DNA of 64,000 nucleotides, from the NCBI RefSeq assembly GCF_019192735.1, contig NZ_JAHTKP010000043.1, forward strand, positions 1-64,000, read 5' to 3'. This document shows, in pieces, positions 36,671 through 47,016 of the stretch. The stretch comes from Kitasatospora aureofaciens. GTDB taxonomy: Bacteria > Actinomycetota > Actinomycetes > Streptomycetales > Streptomycetaceae. Position numbers and translations under genes: made by a program. The stretch's first letter is position 1; each line of letters begins with the position of its first letter. The notes under the pieces are model-generated. The model saw only the letters and a list, made by a program, of their open reading frames with translations, searched no databases and was not told where the DNA came from.

Positions 36671-38116
36671 ATGCCGCATTCCGCACAGTCTGGATCCGTC
36701 TCCATGGCCCCCACCTCCGCGCCCCCGGCGCCCGGGAGCACCGCCACTCCCCCGGCCGCCGGCCAGCAGCTCTCGCACGGGCTCAAACAGCGCCACCTGT
36801 CGATGATCGCGCTGGGCGGGGTGATCGGCGCCGGCCTCTTCGTCGGCTCCGGCGCGGGCATCGCGGCGGCCGGCCCGGCGATCATCCTGGCATTCACCCT
36901 CTCCGGCCTGCTGGTCATGCTGATCATGCGGATGCTCGGCGAGATGTCCGCCGCCCGCCCGGCCTCCGGCTCGTTCTCCGTCCACGCCGAGAAGGAGGTC
37001 GGCCCCTGGGCCGGGATCACCGCCGGCTGGATGTACTGGGTGATGCTCTGCTGCGGCGTCGCCGCCGAGGCCACCGCCGCCGGGAAGATCGTCAACGGCT
37101 GGGTCCCCGGCGTCTCCGCCTGGGTCTGGGTCGGCCTGTTCATGGTCTTCTTCTGCGCCAGCAACCTCACCGCCGTGAAGAACTTCGGCGAGTTCGAGTT
37201 CTGGTTCGCCACCATCAAGGTCGCCGCGATCATCGCGTTCCTGGTCCTCGGCGGGCTCGGCATCGCCGGTGTGCTCGGCCCCGGCGCCCCCGGCGCGACC
37301 AACCTGACCGGTCAGGGCGGCTTCCTGCCCACCGGCGTCAGCGGACTGATCGTCGGCCTGCTCGCCTCGGTGTTCGCATACGGCGGCCTGGAGACCGTCA
37401 CCATCGCCGCCGCCGAGTCCGACGACCCCAAGAAGAACGTCGCCAACGCGGTGCGGACGGCGGTCTGGCGGATCGCGATCTTCTACATCGGCTCGATGGC
37501 CCTGGTCGTCACCCTGGTCTCCTGGAAGGACCCCTCGGTCGTCCAGGACGGCCCGTACGTCACCGTGCTGCGCCACCTCGGGGTGCCCGGCGCCGGGACG
37601 ATCATGGAGGTGGTGGTGCTGATCGCGCTGCTGTCCGCCATGAACGCCAACATCTACGGCGCCTCCCGGATGGCGTACTCGCTGGTCGGCCGCGGGCAGG
37701 GCCCGAAGGTGCTGGCCAAGGTGAGCGGCGGGGTGCCGCGCCGGGCGGTGCTGGCCTCCTGCCTGTTCGGCTTCGGCGCCGTGCTGGCCGCCAAGTTCTG
37801 GCCGGCGACCGTGTTCACCTGGCTGATGAACACCACCGGCGTGGCGATCCTGGTGGTCTGGCTGTTCATCTGCGTCGTCCAGCTGCGGATGCGCCGCCGG
37901 CTGGAGCGCGAGGCGCCCGAGCTGCTCACCGTGAAGATGTGGGGCTACCCGTACCTGACCTGGCTGGCCATGGCTGCCGTGGCCGGCATCCTCGCGCTGA
38001 TGACCACCACCGACGGCAACCGGCAGCAGCTGTACGCGGCCGGGGTGCTGGTCGCCCTGCTGACGGCGGCCGGGCTGCTCAAGCAGCGCCGGGACGCGGC
38101 CGCGCTCGGCTCGTAA
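36671..38116 (+). CDS. Amino acid permease (APC superfamily, AAT/GabP type)
   Basis: This approximately 481-residue polytopic protein has 12 hydrophobic helices. Signatures of the amino acid transporter family are present: HLSMIALGGVIGAGLFVGSG in helix 1, PASGSFSVHA, and a FAYGGLETV segment in helix 6. It is a secondary transporter; GabP, AroP and CycA are relatives, so the substrate cannot be assigned. Start choice is uncertain: GTG 36647, ATG 36671 and ATG 36704 are all in frame and none has a strong ribosome-binding site. Confidence 0.88.
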   Translation: MPHSAQSGSVSMAPTSAPPAPGSTATPPAAGQQLSHGLKQRHLSMIALGGVIGAGLFVGSGAGIAAAGPAIILAFTLSGLLVMLIMRMLGEMSAARPASGSFSVHAEKEVGPWAGITAGWMYWVMLCCGVAAEATAAGKIVNGWVPGVSAWVWVGLFMVFFCASNLTAVKNFGEFEFWFATIKVAAIIAFLVLGGLGIAGVLGPGAPGATNLTGQGGFLPTGVSGLIVGLLASVFAYGGLETVTIAAAESDDPKKNVANAVRTAVWRIAIFYIGSMALVVTLVSWKDPSVVQDGPYVTVLRHLGVPGAGTIMEVVVLIALLSAMNANIYGASRMAYSLVGRGQGPKVLAKVSGGVPRRAVLASCLFGFGAVLAAKFWPATVFTWLMNTTGVAILVVWLFICVVQLRMRRRLEREAPELLTVKMWGYPYLTWLAMAAVAGILALMTTTDGNRQQLYAAGVLVALLTAAGLLKQRRDAAALGS

Positions 38117-38140
38117 CTCCCCAACTCCCAACGCCTCTGC

Positions 38141-38181
38141 GCGACAGGCCCGGTACCGCCGAGCGGTACCGGGCCTGTCGC
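38141..38181. terminator. Bidirectional terminator between permease and nitroreductase genes
   Basis: A perfect 19-bp inverted repeat (38141-38159 with 38163-38181) encloses a 3-nt loop between two converging genes. The arms begin GCGACAGGCCCGGTACCGC. Confidence 0.9.
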
Positions 38182-38195
38182 ATGCTGCCGGGGGC

Positions 38196-38828
38196 CTACT
38201 CGAACGACGGGCCCGCCGTCCGGGTGCGCTTGATCTCGTAGAAGCCCGGGGTGGACGCGACGAGCAGGGTGCCGTCCCACAGCCGGGCCGCGGCCTCGCC
38301 GCGCGGGGTCGGGGTGACGACCGGGCCGAAGAAGGCGACGCGCTCGCCGTCCACGCCCTCGACCGCGATCACCGGGGTGCCGACGTCCTCGCCGACCAGG
38401 GTGATGCCCTCCTTGTGGGAGGCGCGCAGGGCCTCGTCGTACGCGTCCGTGTCGGCGGCGTCCGCCAGCTCGGCCGGCAGGCCCGCGGCCACCAGCGCCG
38501 CCTCGATGGTCTCCCGGTTCTGCGGGAGGCCCTGGTTGTGGATGCGCAGACCCAGCTCGGTGTAGAGCCGGCCGAGCACCTCGTCGCCGTGGTGCTGGGC
38601 GGCGGCGATGCAGACCCGCACCGCGCCCCAGGCGTTGTCCAGCAGCTCGCGGTAGTTCTGCGGCAGGTCGCGGTGCTCGTTGAGCACCGACAGACTCATC
38701 ACGTGCCAGTTCACGTCCACCGGACGCAGCTGCTGGACCTCGATCAGCCAGCGGGACGTCATCCACGCCCACGGGCAGGCCGGGTCGAACCAGAAGTCGG
38801 CGGTCTTGCGCTCGGCGGCAGTCGTCAC
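38196..38828 (-). CDS. Mycothiol-dependent nitroreductase, Rv2466c family (DsbA fold)
   Basis: This 210-residue thioredoxin/DsbA-fold protein has the active-site motif DPACPWAW near residue 15-22, a CPWA site with only the first cysteine. The single-cysteine CPWA site and the NQGLPQNRETIEAAL helix match the Rv2466c family, which uses mycothiol as electron donor to reduce nitro compounds and disulfides. Mycothiol is the actinobacterial thiol, so the assignment fits the host. It is divergent from pepN. Confidence 0.85.
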   Translation of the reverse strand: MTTAAERKTADFWFDPACPWAWMTSRWLIEVQQLRPVDVNWHVMSLSVLNEHRDLPQNYRELLDNAWGAVRVCIAAAQHHGDEVLGRLYTELGLRIHNQGLPQNRETIEAALVAAGLPAELADAADTDAYDEALRASHKEGITLVGEDVGTPVIAVEGVDGERVAFFGPVVTPTPRGEAAARLWDGTLLVASTPGFYEIKRTRTAGPSFE

Positions 38829-39049
38829 TGCGGTCGCCCTTCAAGTGAGTGTCCGGGGAGGAGGAAGTTCCACCCCCACGACGCCAACACCCGTCCCACT
38901 CCGCTGATTCCGCCCCGGCCGACCGGCCTGTGCAATGGTACCGGCGAGGGAGGGCGTGAAAGGATGCCCCTCGATGCGCCGCACACCCGCGCATCGGACC
39001 GCACCACCAGAGACGCACCACCGTGCGAGCCGGACAAAGGAGTACCGCC

Positions 39050-41641
39050 GTGCCGGGCAAGAACCTGAGCCGCGACGAAGCCCAGCACCGGGCCAGCATC
39101 CTGACCGTGGACGGCTACCAGGTCCGGCTGGACGTGGCCTCGGCCCCCGACCCCGCGGCCGCGACCTTCCGCTCCACCACCACCGTCGCCTTCCGCTGCT
39201 CCCAGCCCGGCGCCGCCACCTTCCTCGACCTGCTCGCCCCCGCCGTCCGCTCGATCACCCTGAACGGCCGCGCGGTCGACCCGGCCGCCGCGTTCGACGG
39301 CGCCCGCGTCCACGTCGACGGGCTCGCCGCCGAGAACGTCCTCACCGTCGAGGCCGACTGCGCCTACAGCCGCACCGGCGAGGGCCTGCACCGCTTCACC
39401 GACCCGGTCGACGGCGAGACCTACCTCTACACCCACTACGAGCCGGCCGACGCCCGCCGGGTGTTCGCGAACTTCGAACAGCCCGACCTGAAGGCCCCGT
39501 TCACCTTCACCGTCACCGCCCCGGCCGCCTGGGACGTGTGGTCCAACGCCGTCCACGAGAGCGTCACCGAGGAGGACGGCTCCCGCACCTGGGAGTTCGC
39601 GCCGACCAAGCCGATCTCGACCTACCTCACCGCCGTCGTCGCCGGCCCCTACCACGTCGCCCGCGACCACTACAGCCGCGAACTGCCCGACGGCAGCACG
39701 CTGGAGATCCCGCTCTCCGCGATGTGCCGCAAGTCCCTCGCCCGCTACTTCGACGCGGACGAGATCCTCGGCGTCACCAAGCTCGGACTCGACTTCTTCC
39801 ACGAGGAGTTCGACTACCCGTACCCGTTCGGCAAGTACGACCAGGCCTTCGTGCCCGAGTACAACATCGGCGCCATGGAGAACCCCGGCTGCGTCACCTT
39901 CCGCGAGGAGTTCATCTTCCGCTCGAAGGTCACCGACGCCGCCTACGAGAGCCGCGCCAACGTCATCCTGCACGAGATGGCGCACATGTGGTTCGGCGAC
40001 CTGGTCACCATGCGCTGGTGGGACGACCTGTGGCTGAAGGAGTCCTTCGCCGACTTCATGGGCTCCTACGGCCTGATCGGCGCCCGCACCCGGTACAGCT
40101 CGGCCTGGGTCACCTTCGCCAACCAGCGCAAGGCGTGGGCCTACCGGCAGGACCAGTTCCCCACCACCCACCCGATCACCGCCGACATCCGCGACCTCGA
40201 AGACGCCAAGCTCAACTTCGACGGCATCACCTACGCCAAGGGCGCCTCCGTCCTCAAGCAGCTGGTGGCGTACGCCGGTTCGGAGGCCTTCTTCGAGGGC
40301 GCCCGCCGCTACTTCAAGCGGCACGCCTTCGGCAACACCGAACTCGCCGACCTGCTGGACATCCTGGGGGAGACCAGCGGCCGCGACCTCAAGGCCTGGG
40401 CCGCCGCGTGGCTGCAGACCGCCGGGGTCAACTCGCTCACCCCGCAGGTCACCACCGACGCCGACGGCCGGATCACCGAACTCGCCGTCCTCCAGGACGG
40501 GGCTGCGGACGATTCTGCGACTCCGTCGCGTGGGCTCCGCCCGCACCGGATCGCCGTCGGCCTCTACGACCACGACACCGACGGCGCGCTGGTGCGCACC
40601 GCCCGGATCGAGCTCGACGTCACGGGCGCGCGCACCGTCGTCACCGAGGCAGCCGGCCGCCCCCGCCCGGCGCTCGTCCTGCTCAACGACGACGACCTCA
40701 CCTACTGCAAGATCCGCTTCGACGCCGACTCGCTGGAGACGCTGCGCACCGGCCTCGGCGACATCCGCGACGAACTGGCCCGCGCGCTCGCCTGGTCCGC
40801 CGTCTGGAACCTCACCCGCGACGGCCTGATGCCCGCCCGCGACTACGTCGCCCTGGTGCTGCGCTTCGCCGGCCACGAGGGCAACATCGGCGTCCTGCAG
40901 TCGCTGCACACCCAGGCCAAGGGCGCCGTCGACCTGTACGCCGACCCGGCCTGGCGCGGCGAGGGCAGCCGCCTGCTCGCCGACAGCGCCCTGCGCGAGC
41001 TGCGCGACGCCGTGCCCGGCAGCGACCACCAGCTGGCCTGGGCCCGCTTCCTCGCCCAGACCGCCGGCGGCGCCGAGCACCTCGGCCTGGTCCGCGGCCT
41101 GCTGGTCGGCAGCGCCCGGATCGACGGCCTGGAGGTCGACCAGGAGCTGCGCTGGTCGCTGTGGCTGGCCCTGGCCGCCGCCGGCCAGGCCACCGACGAG
41201 GAGCTGGCCGGGGAGCTGGCCGCCGACAACACCGCCAGCGGCAAGCGCCAGTACACCCAGTGCCTGGCCGCCCGGCCCACCCCCGAGGCCAAGGCCGCCG
41301 CCTGGTCCGCCGTCGTCGACTCGGACGAGCTGCCGAACGCCCTGGTCGAGGCGAACATCGCCGGCTTTGCGCTGCCCGCGCACCGTGACCTCACCGCCCT
41401 CTACGCGGCGCCCTACTTCAAGCTGCTGGAGCGGGTCTGGGCCGAGCGGACCATCGAGATCGCGATGCGGATCGTCGGCGGCTTCTTCCCGCGCGCCCAG
41501 GTCGGCGAGCAGACGCTGGCCGAGGCGGACGCCTGGCTGGCCGGCCACCCGGACGCGGCGCCGGCGCTGCGCCGCCTGGTGATCGAGGGCCGGGACGAGC
41601 TCGCCCGGGCCCTGCGCGCGCAGGGCTGCGACCGGGCCTGA
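39050..41641 (+). CDS. pepN: Aminopeptidase N (M1 family zinc metallopeptidase)
   Basis: This 863-residue protein has the exopeptidase motif GAMEN at 274-278, zinc site HEMAH at 308-312 with Glu331 (LKESF), and a large helical C-terminal ERAP1-like domain. It removes N-terminal residues from peptides in the cytoplasm. GTG 39050 is preceded by AAAGGAG; the frame upstream is not needed. A short segment near residues 485-500 (DGAADDSATPSRGL) looks like a low-complexity insertion encoded by palindrome-like DNA. The gene is convergent with acnA. Confidence 0.93.
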   Translation: MPGKNLSRDEAQHRASILTVDGYQVRLDVASAPDPAAATFRSTTTVAFRCSQPGAATFLDLLAPAVRSITLNGRAVDPAAAFDGARVHVDGLAAENVLTVEADCAYSRTGEGLHRFTDPVDGETYLYTHYEPADARRVFANFEQPDLKAPFTFTVTAPAAWDVWSNAVHESVTEEDGSRTWEFAPTKPISTYLTAVVAGPYHVARDHYSRELPDGSTLEIPLSAMCRKSLARYFDADEILGVTKLGLDFFHEEFDYPYPFGKYDQAFVPEYNIGAMENPGCVTFREEFIFRSKVTDAAYESRANVILHEMAHMWFGDLVTMRWWDDLWLKESFADFMGSYGLIGARTRYSSAWVTFANQRKAWAYRQDQFPTTHPITADIRDLEDAKLNFDGITYAKGASVLKQLVAYAGSEAFFEGARRYFKRHAFGNTELADLLDILGETSGRDLKAWAAAWLQTAGVNSLTPQVTTDADGRITELAVLQDGAADDSATPSRGLRPHRIAVGLYDHDTDGALVRTARIELDVTGARTVVTEAAGRPRPALVLLNDDDLTYCKIRFDADSLETLRTGLGDIRDELARALAWSAVWNLTRDGLMPARDYVALVLRFAGHEGNIGVLQSLHTQAKGAVDLYADPAWRGEGSRLLADSALRELRDAVPGSDHQLAWARFLAQTAGGAEHLGLVRGLLVGSARIDGLEVDQELRWSLWLALAAAGQATDEELAGELAADNTASGKRQYTQCLAARPTPEAKAAAWSAVVDSDELPNALVEANIAGFALPAHRDLTALYAAPYFKLLERVWAERTIEIAMRIVGGFFPRAQVGEQTLAEADAWLAGHPDAAPALRRLVIEGRDELARALRAQGCDRA

Positions 41642-41688
41642 CGGACGGCACGTGAAGGGGGATCCTGGCTCCGTGGTACTACAACGAC

Positions 41689-41724
41689 GGCCGGGCCGCA
41701 CCCCGGAAGGGGTACGGCCCGGCC
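41689..41724. terminator. Bidirectional terminator between pepN and acnA
   Basis: GGCCGGGCCG pairs with CGGCCCGGCC, and ACCCC with GGGGT inside it, separated by one mismatch and closed by a GGAA tetraloop. It sits between converging stop codons. Confidence 0.85.
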
Positions 41725-41762
41725 GCCAGGCTCCTGCGCCGGAGTTCAGCCGCTGTGCGCTA

Positions 41763-44408
<2,646 letters not shown>

Positions 44409-44456
44409 GACTGACTCCTTCTGGGTGCTTCGTGCGATATCCGGCCGCCACGGTGG

Positions 44457-44486
44457 TAAGGTCAGCCTTACTTAGGCTCACCTTGC
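44457..44486. promoter_or_regulatory. Two overlapping DmdR/IdeR-type iron boxes upstream of acnA
   Basis: TAAGGTCAGCCTTACTTAG at 44457-44475 matches 16 of 19 positions of the IdeR/DmdR consensus TWAGGTWAGSCTWACCTWA. TTACTTAGGCTCACCTTGC at 44468-44486 matches 15 of 19. They overlap with an 11-bp offset, 49 bp upstream of the acnA start. Overlapping dimer sites are known for DtxR-family regulators. Binding is inferred from sequence. Confidence 0.6.
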
Positions 44487-44516
44487 CCGCATCGCCGGGA
44501 GCGCCCCTCGGCAAAG

Positions 44517-44568
44517 TATCTTGATGTCGAGATATATCCTAAGGGGCAGTTATCTCGATGTCGAGATA
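44517..44568. promoter_or_regulatory. Two tandem 18-bp palindromes upstream of acnA
   Basis: TATCTTGATGTCGAGATA at 44517-44534 and TATCTCGATGTCGAGATA at 44551-44568 are near-identical imperfect palindromes, centre to centre 34 bp. They are AT-rich against a GC-rich background. They lie 109-160 bp upstream of acnA and 63 bp beyond the stop of the small gene at 44631, which is convergent toward them. They look like a double operator for a dimeric repressor, possibly of the MarR or another winged-helix type; the regulator is not identified. Confidence 0.6.
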
Positions 44569-44630
44569 AACCATAGTGCATGCTGCCGTGTTCACCACCG
44601 CAGGCATGCCCGGGTGTGTATCGGCGCAGG

Positions 44631-44786
44631 TCAGCGGCCATCCGGGCCACGGCGTTTGCGCTCCAGCCGGATCAGCCAGACCGCGCCCGCCACCACCCCG
44701 CCGAGCAGCAGCAATACCACCAGCAGGCCGCCGCCGCCGGCGGCGACCGGCTCGGGGGCGACATCGGCCAGCAGGGTCGTCGTCAT
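44631..44786 (-). CDS. Small single-pass membrane protein, 51 residues
   Basis: The gene starts with ATG at 44786, overlapping the TGA of the upstream membrane protein gene as ATGA, and ends with TGA at 44631-44633. The product starts MTTTLLADVAPEP, has one transmembrane helix (GLLVVLLLLGGVVAGAVWLI) and ends in a basic tail RLERKRRGPDGR, so it should be N-out, C-in. Translational coupling to the 44783 gene suggests that the two products work together. No family recognised. Confidence 0.65.
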   Translation of the reverse strand: MTTTLLADVAPEPVAAGGGGLLVVLLLLGGVVAGAVWLIRLERKRRGPDGR

Positions 44787-45886
44787 GCGTTCTCCTCGAA
44801 TCGTTTCGGTCGTGTCGTGAGGTCCCGACGGGTGGTCCCCAGGCCCAGGACCAGCATCAGCAGCACCGGGAACTCCAGATAGGCGTGGTAGCTCGCCACC
44901 GCCGCGTACAGCGCCCGGCCCTGCGCGTAGTCAACCGCGAACAGCACCGCCAGCAGCCCGCCCGCCGCCGCTCCCAGCGCCCAGGCCCTCGCGCCGCTCA
45001 GGGCCGGCACCCGGGCCTCGAAGCCCTCCGCGGCCTCCGGCGCGTAGCGCGGCAGGAACCACACCCACACCACGTAGTGCATCGTCTGCAGGAAGGCGAA
45101 CACCGCCAGGAAGCGGAGCCCCGTGTGCGGGCCCAGCCAGGCCGGCGGCGTGTAGGCCGCGGCGAGCCGTTGCGTCCAACCACCCGAACTGGTGGCGAGC
45201 CAGCCGTCCAGCACGCCGGCCAGCAGCAGCGCCGGCACCAGCAGCACCCAGGTGAACTGCAGTACGAGGAACACCGCGCGCCCCCGCGCCAGCCGCCGCG
45301 ACCACTCCCACAGGAACAGCAGCGGCACCACGTTGTGCAGATGCGCCAGCACCACGAAGTGGTACGCCGGGAACGCCAGCGACCCGGCCGCCGCCCCCGC
45401 CAGCACCACGGCGCTCCCCGCCAGCAGCAGCGGCCGGCCGCGCAGCCCGTACCAGCAGGCCGCCGCCAGCAGCCCGTACGCGAGCAGGATCTCCGCCGAC
45501 TGGGAGATCCGGGAGGGCGGCAGGAGGCGGCACACGACGATGCCGGTGACCAGGAGGAGCAGCAGGCGCAGCAGCGGGCCGGCCAGCACCACCGCGAACC
45601 GGCCTGCCACGTACCGCAGCTCCAGCACGTTGTGGAGCAGCCCGAAGGCCGCCAGGCCCAGCACCGCCAGGCCGGTCGGCGCCCGCAGCGCCAGCGCCAG
45701 CGCCAGTGCGCCCGCCAGCGCGAAGCCCGCCTGCGGGACCGCGCCCAGCCGGAGCGTCGGCCCGGCGGCGGGCCAGGCACCGGTGGGTGTCCGGGCGCCG
45801 GTGGGTGTCCCTGTGCTGGTGGGTGTCCCTGTGCTGGTGGGTGTCCCTGTGCTGGTGGGCGTCCCTGTGCTGGTGGTGGTCGCCAT
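44783..45886 (-). CDS. Polytopic membrane protein with conserved histidines
   Basis: This approximately 367-residue protein has nine or ten hydrophobic helices. Histidines sit in recurring helix-end motifs: LLHNVLELRY, YHFVVLAHLHN, LQTMHYVVW and SYHAYLEFP. The pattern suggests a membrane-embedded metal site, loosely like Brp/Blh-type carotenoid oxygenases, but I cannot confirm that family. The first 30 residues are a TSTGTP repeat encoded by 18-bp tandem DNA repeats. The annotated ATG 45886 leaves only 29 bp to the divergent start at 45916, so the true start may lie after the repeats. It is coupled to the 51-residue gene. Confidence 0.65.
   Translation of the reverse strand: MATTTSTGTPTSTGTPTSTGTPTSTGTPTGARTPTGAWPAAGPTLRLGAVPQAGFALAGALALALALRAPTGLAVLGLAAFGLLHNVLELRYVAGRFAVVLAGPLLRLLLLLVTGIVVCRLLPPSRISQSAEILLAYGLLAAACWYGLRGRPLLLAGSAVVLAGAAAGSLAFPAYHFVVLAHLHNVVPLLFLWEWSRRLARGRAVFLVLQFTWVLLVPALLLAGVLDGWLATSSGGWTQRLAAAYTPPAWLGPHTGLRFLAVFAFLQTMHYVVWVWFLPRYAPEAAEGFEARVPALSGARAWALGAAAGGLLAVLFAVDYAQGRALYAAVASYHAYLEFPVLLMLVLGLGTTRRDLTTRPKRFEENA
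45800..45871. repeat. Four tandem copies of an 18-bp repeat
   Basis: GGTGGGTGTCCCTGTGCT is repeated four times in head-to-tail order (45800, 45818, 45836, 45854), the last with one C for T change. It encodes TSTGTP repeats at the N terminus of the 44783 protein if that start is right, or lies in its promoter region if not. It has no spacers and is not CRISPR-like. Confidence 0.85.
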
Positions 45887-45915
45887 GCTCCCCCTTCCAT
45901 GGCACGATCCCCGCC

Positions 45916-46275
45916 GTGCGCTACCCGGTGGCCCTTGCCCTCACCCTGCTGACCGAGACACCCGTCTACACCGCCGCCCTCGTGCGCGCCGGGCAGGTCC
46001 GCCCCGGGCGGGCCGCGACGGCCGCCGTGCTGGTCAACCTGGTGACACACCCGCTGCTCTGGTGGACCCTCCGGCACTGGACCGGCGGGCCCGCCGCAGC
46101 GTACTGGACGGCGTTCGGGCTCAGCGAGGCGGCGGTCTGCGTGGTCGAGGCGCTGCTGCTGTGCCTCTTCGCCGGGCTGCGCCCGCGCGACCCGCTGCCC
46201 TGGATCGCCTCCGGCACTGCCAACACCACGTCGTTGCTCGCCGGGCTGCTCGCGGCGCCGCTCCTCGGCCCGTAG
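45916..46275 (+). CDS. Small membrane protein, 119 residues
   Basis: It has four hydrophobic helices (PVALALTLLTETPVYTAALV; AATAAVLVNLVTHPLLWW; AAVCVVEALLLCLFAG; LLAGLLAAPLLG). A Glu-x-Pro motif in helix 1 and a THPLLWW motif in helix 2 are seen in streptomycete membrane proteins of unknown function. The GTG at 45916 gives MRYPVALAL. It is divergent from the His-rich membrane protein gene; the pair may act together. Confidence 0.6.
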   Translation: MRYPVALALTLLTETPVYTAALVRAGQVRPGRAATAAVLVNLVTHPLLWWTLRHWTGGPAAAYWTAFGLSEAAVCVVEALLLCLFAGLRPRDPLPWIASGTANTTSLLAGLLAAPLLGP

Positions 46276-46320
46276 CGCGGTCTCCGGGCTCGGGCCCGTA
46301 ACGCGGTCTCCGGGCTCAGG
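46269..46320. repeat. Tandem 26-bp direct repeat
   Basis: CCCGTAGCGCGGTCTCCGGG (start of copy 1, 46269-46294) is followed immediately by a second copy at 46295-46320 with two substitutions. Copy 1 contains the TAG stop codon of the 45916 gene. It looks like a recent local duplication. Confidence 0.8.
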
Positions 46321-46380
46321 CGTCTAACCGTGCACAAGGGGTGGCGACGCCACGATTCACGGGGTTTCGAGGGGACAGCG

Positions 46381-46905
46381 GTGATCAGGAGAACGCGACG
46401 GGCCGAGGAGGCCGCGGAGTTCGAGAGCTTCGCGTACAGCCGGGGGCAGCGCCTCTTCCGCACCGCGCTGTTGCTCTGCGGCGACTGGCACCTCGCCGAG
46501 GACCTCACCCAGGTCACCCTCGCCAAGCTCTACGCCTCCTGGCCCAAGGTCCGCCGCGCCGAGAACCAGGACGCCTACGCCCGCAGCGCGCTCGTCCGCA
46601 GCTACCTCTCCCACCGCCGCCTGCGCCGCACCGGCGAACGCCCCGCCCTCGGCGACCTGCCCGAGGGCGCCGTACCCGAGGACGACCCGGCGCTGCGCGT
46701 CACCCTCCTCACGGCGCTCGCCGAACTGCCGCCGCGCGACCGGGCGGTGCTCGTCCTGCGCTACTGGGAGGACCGCAGCACCGAGGAGACCGCCACCGAA
46801 CTCGGCCTCAGCGCGGGCGCGGTGCGCGCCCAGTCGCTGCGCGCCCTCGGGCGGCTGCGCGCGGTGCTCGGGCCGGAGGCGGCCGAGCAGCTCACCCGCT
46901 CCTGA
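46381..46905 (+). CDS. SigE-family (ECF) RNA polymerase sigma factor
   Basis: This 174-residue protein has a sigma region 2 (LFRTALLLCGDWHLAEDLTQ) and a region 4 helix-turn-helix (STEETATELGLSAGAVRAQSL) separated by a short linker with LPPRDRAVLVLRYWED. It matches the streptomycete SigE-family ECF group (distinct from the envelope-stress SigE). GTG 46381 has GAGGGG about 8 bp upstream; GTG 46330 is an in-frame alternative. The next gene encodes the usual membrane partner. Confidence 0.88.
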   Translation: MIRRTRRAEEAAEFESFAYSRGQRLFRTALLLCGDWHLAEDLTQVTLAKLYASWPKVRRAENQDAYARSALVRSYLSHRRLRRTGERPALGDLPEGAVPEDDPALRVTLLTALAELPPRDRAVLVLRYWEDRSTEETATELGLSAGAVRAQSLRALGRLRAVLGPEAAEQLTRS

Positions 46906-46929
46906 GAGCGCCTCACCACCGGACCACCC

Positions 46930-46972
46930 GGCACCGGCCGGTGCGGCGCGGGGTTCCGCACCGGCCGGCGCC
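46930..46972. terminator. Hairpin between the sigma factor and its partner gene
   Basis: GGCACCGGCCGGTGC pairs with GCACCGGCCGGCGCC (15 bp, one G-T pair) around a 13-nt loop, 25 bp after the sigma factor stop and 45 bp before the next start. It may attenuate expression of the downstream gene. Confidence 0.55.
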
Positions 46973-47016
46973 GGGGCTCACGACTCACCTTCTGCTGCTG
47001 AGAAAGGGACCAGACC

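Noticed and set aside
45800..45871. The 18-bp repeats as a CRISPR or plasmid iteron set.
   Set aside because: Units abut without spacers and no replication or cas gene is near.
44783..45886. Brp/Blh beta-carotene dioxygenase identity for the His-rich membrane protein.
   Set aside because: Histidine-rich helices are suggestive, but the spacing does not clearly match the family, and no carotenoid genes are nearby.
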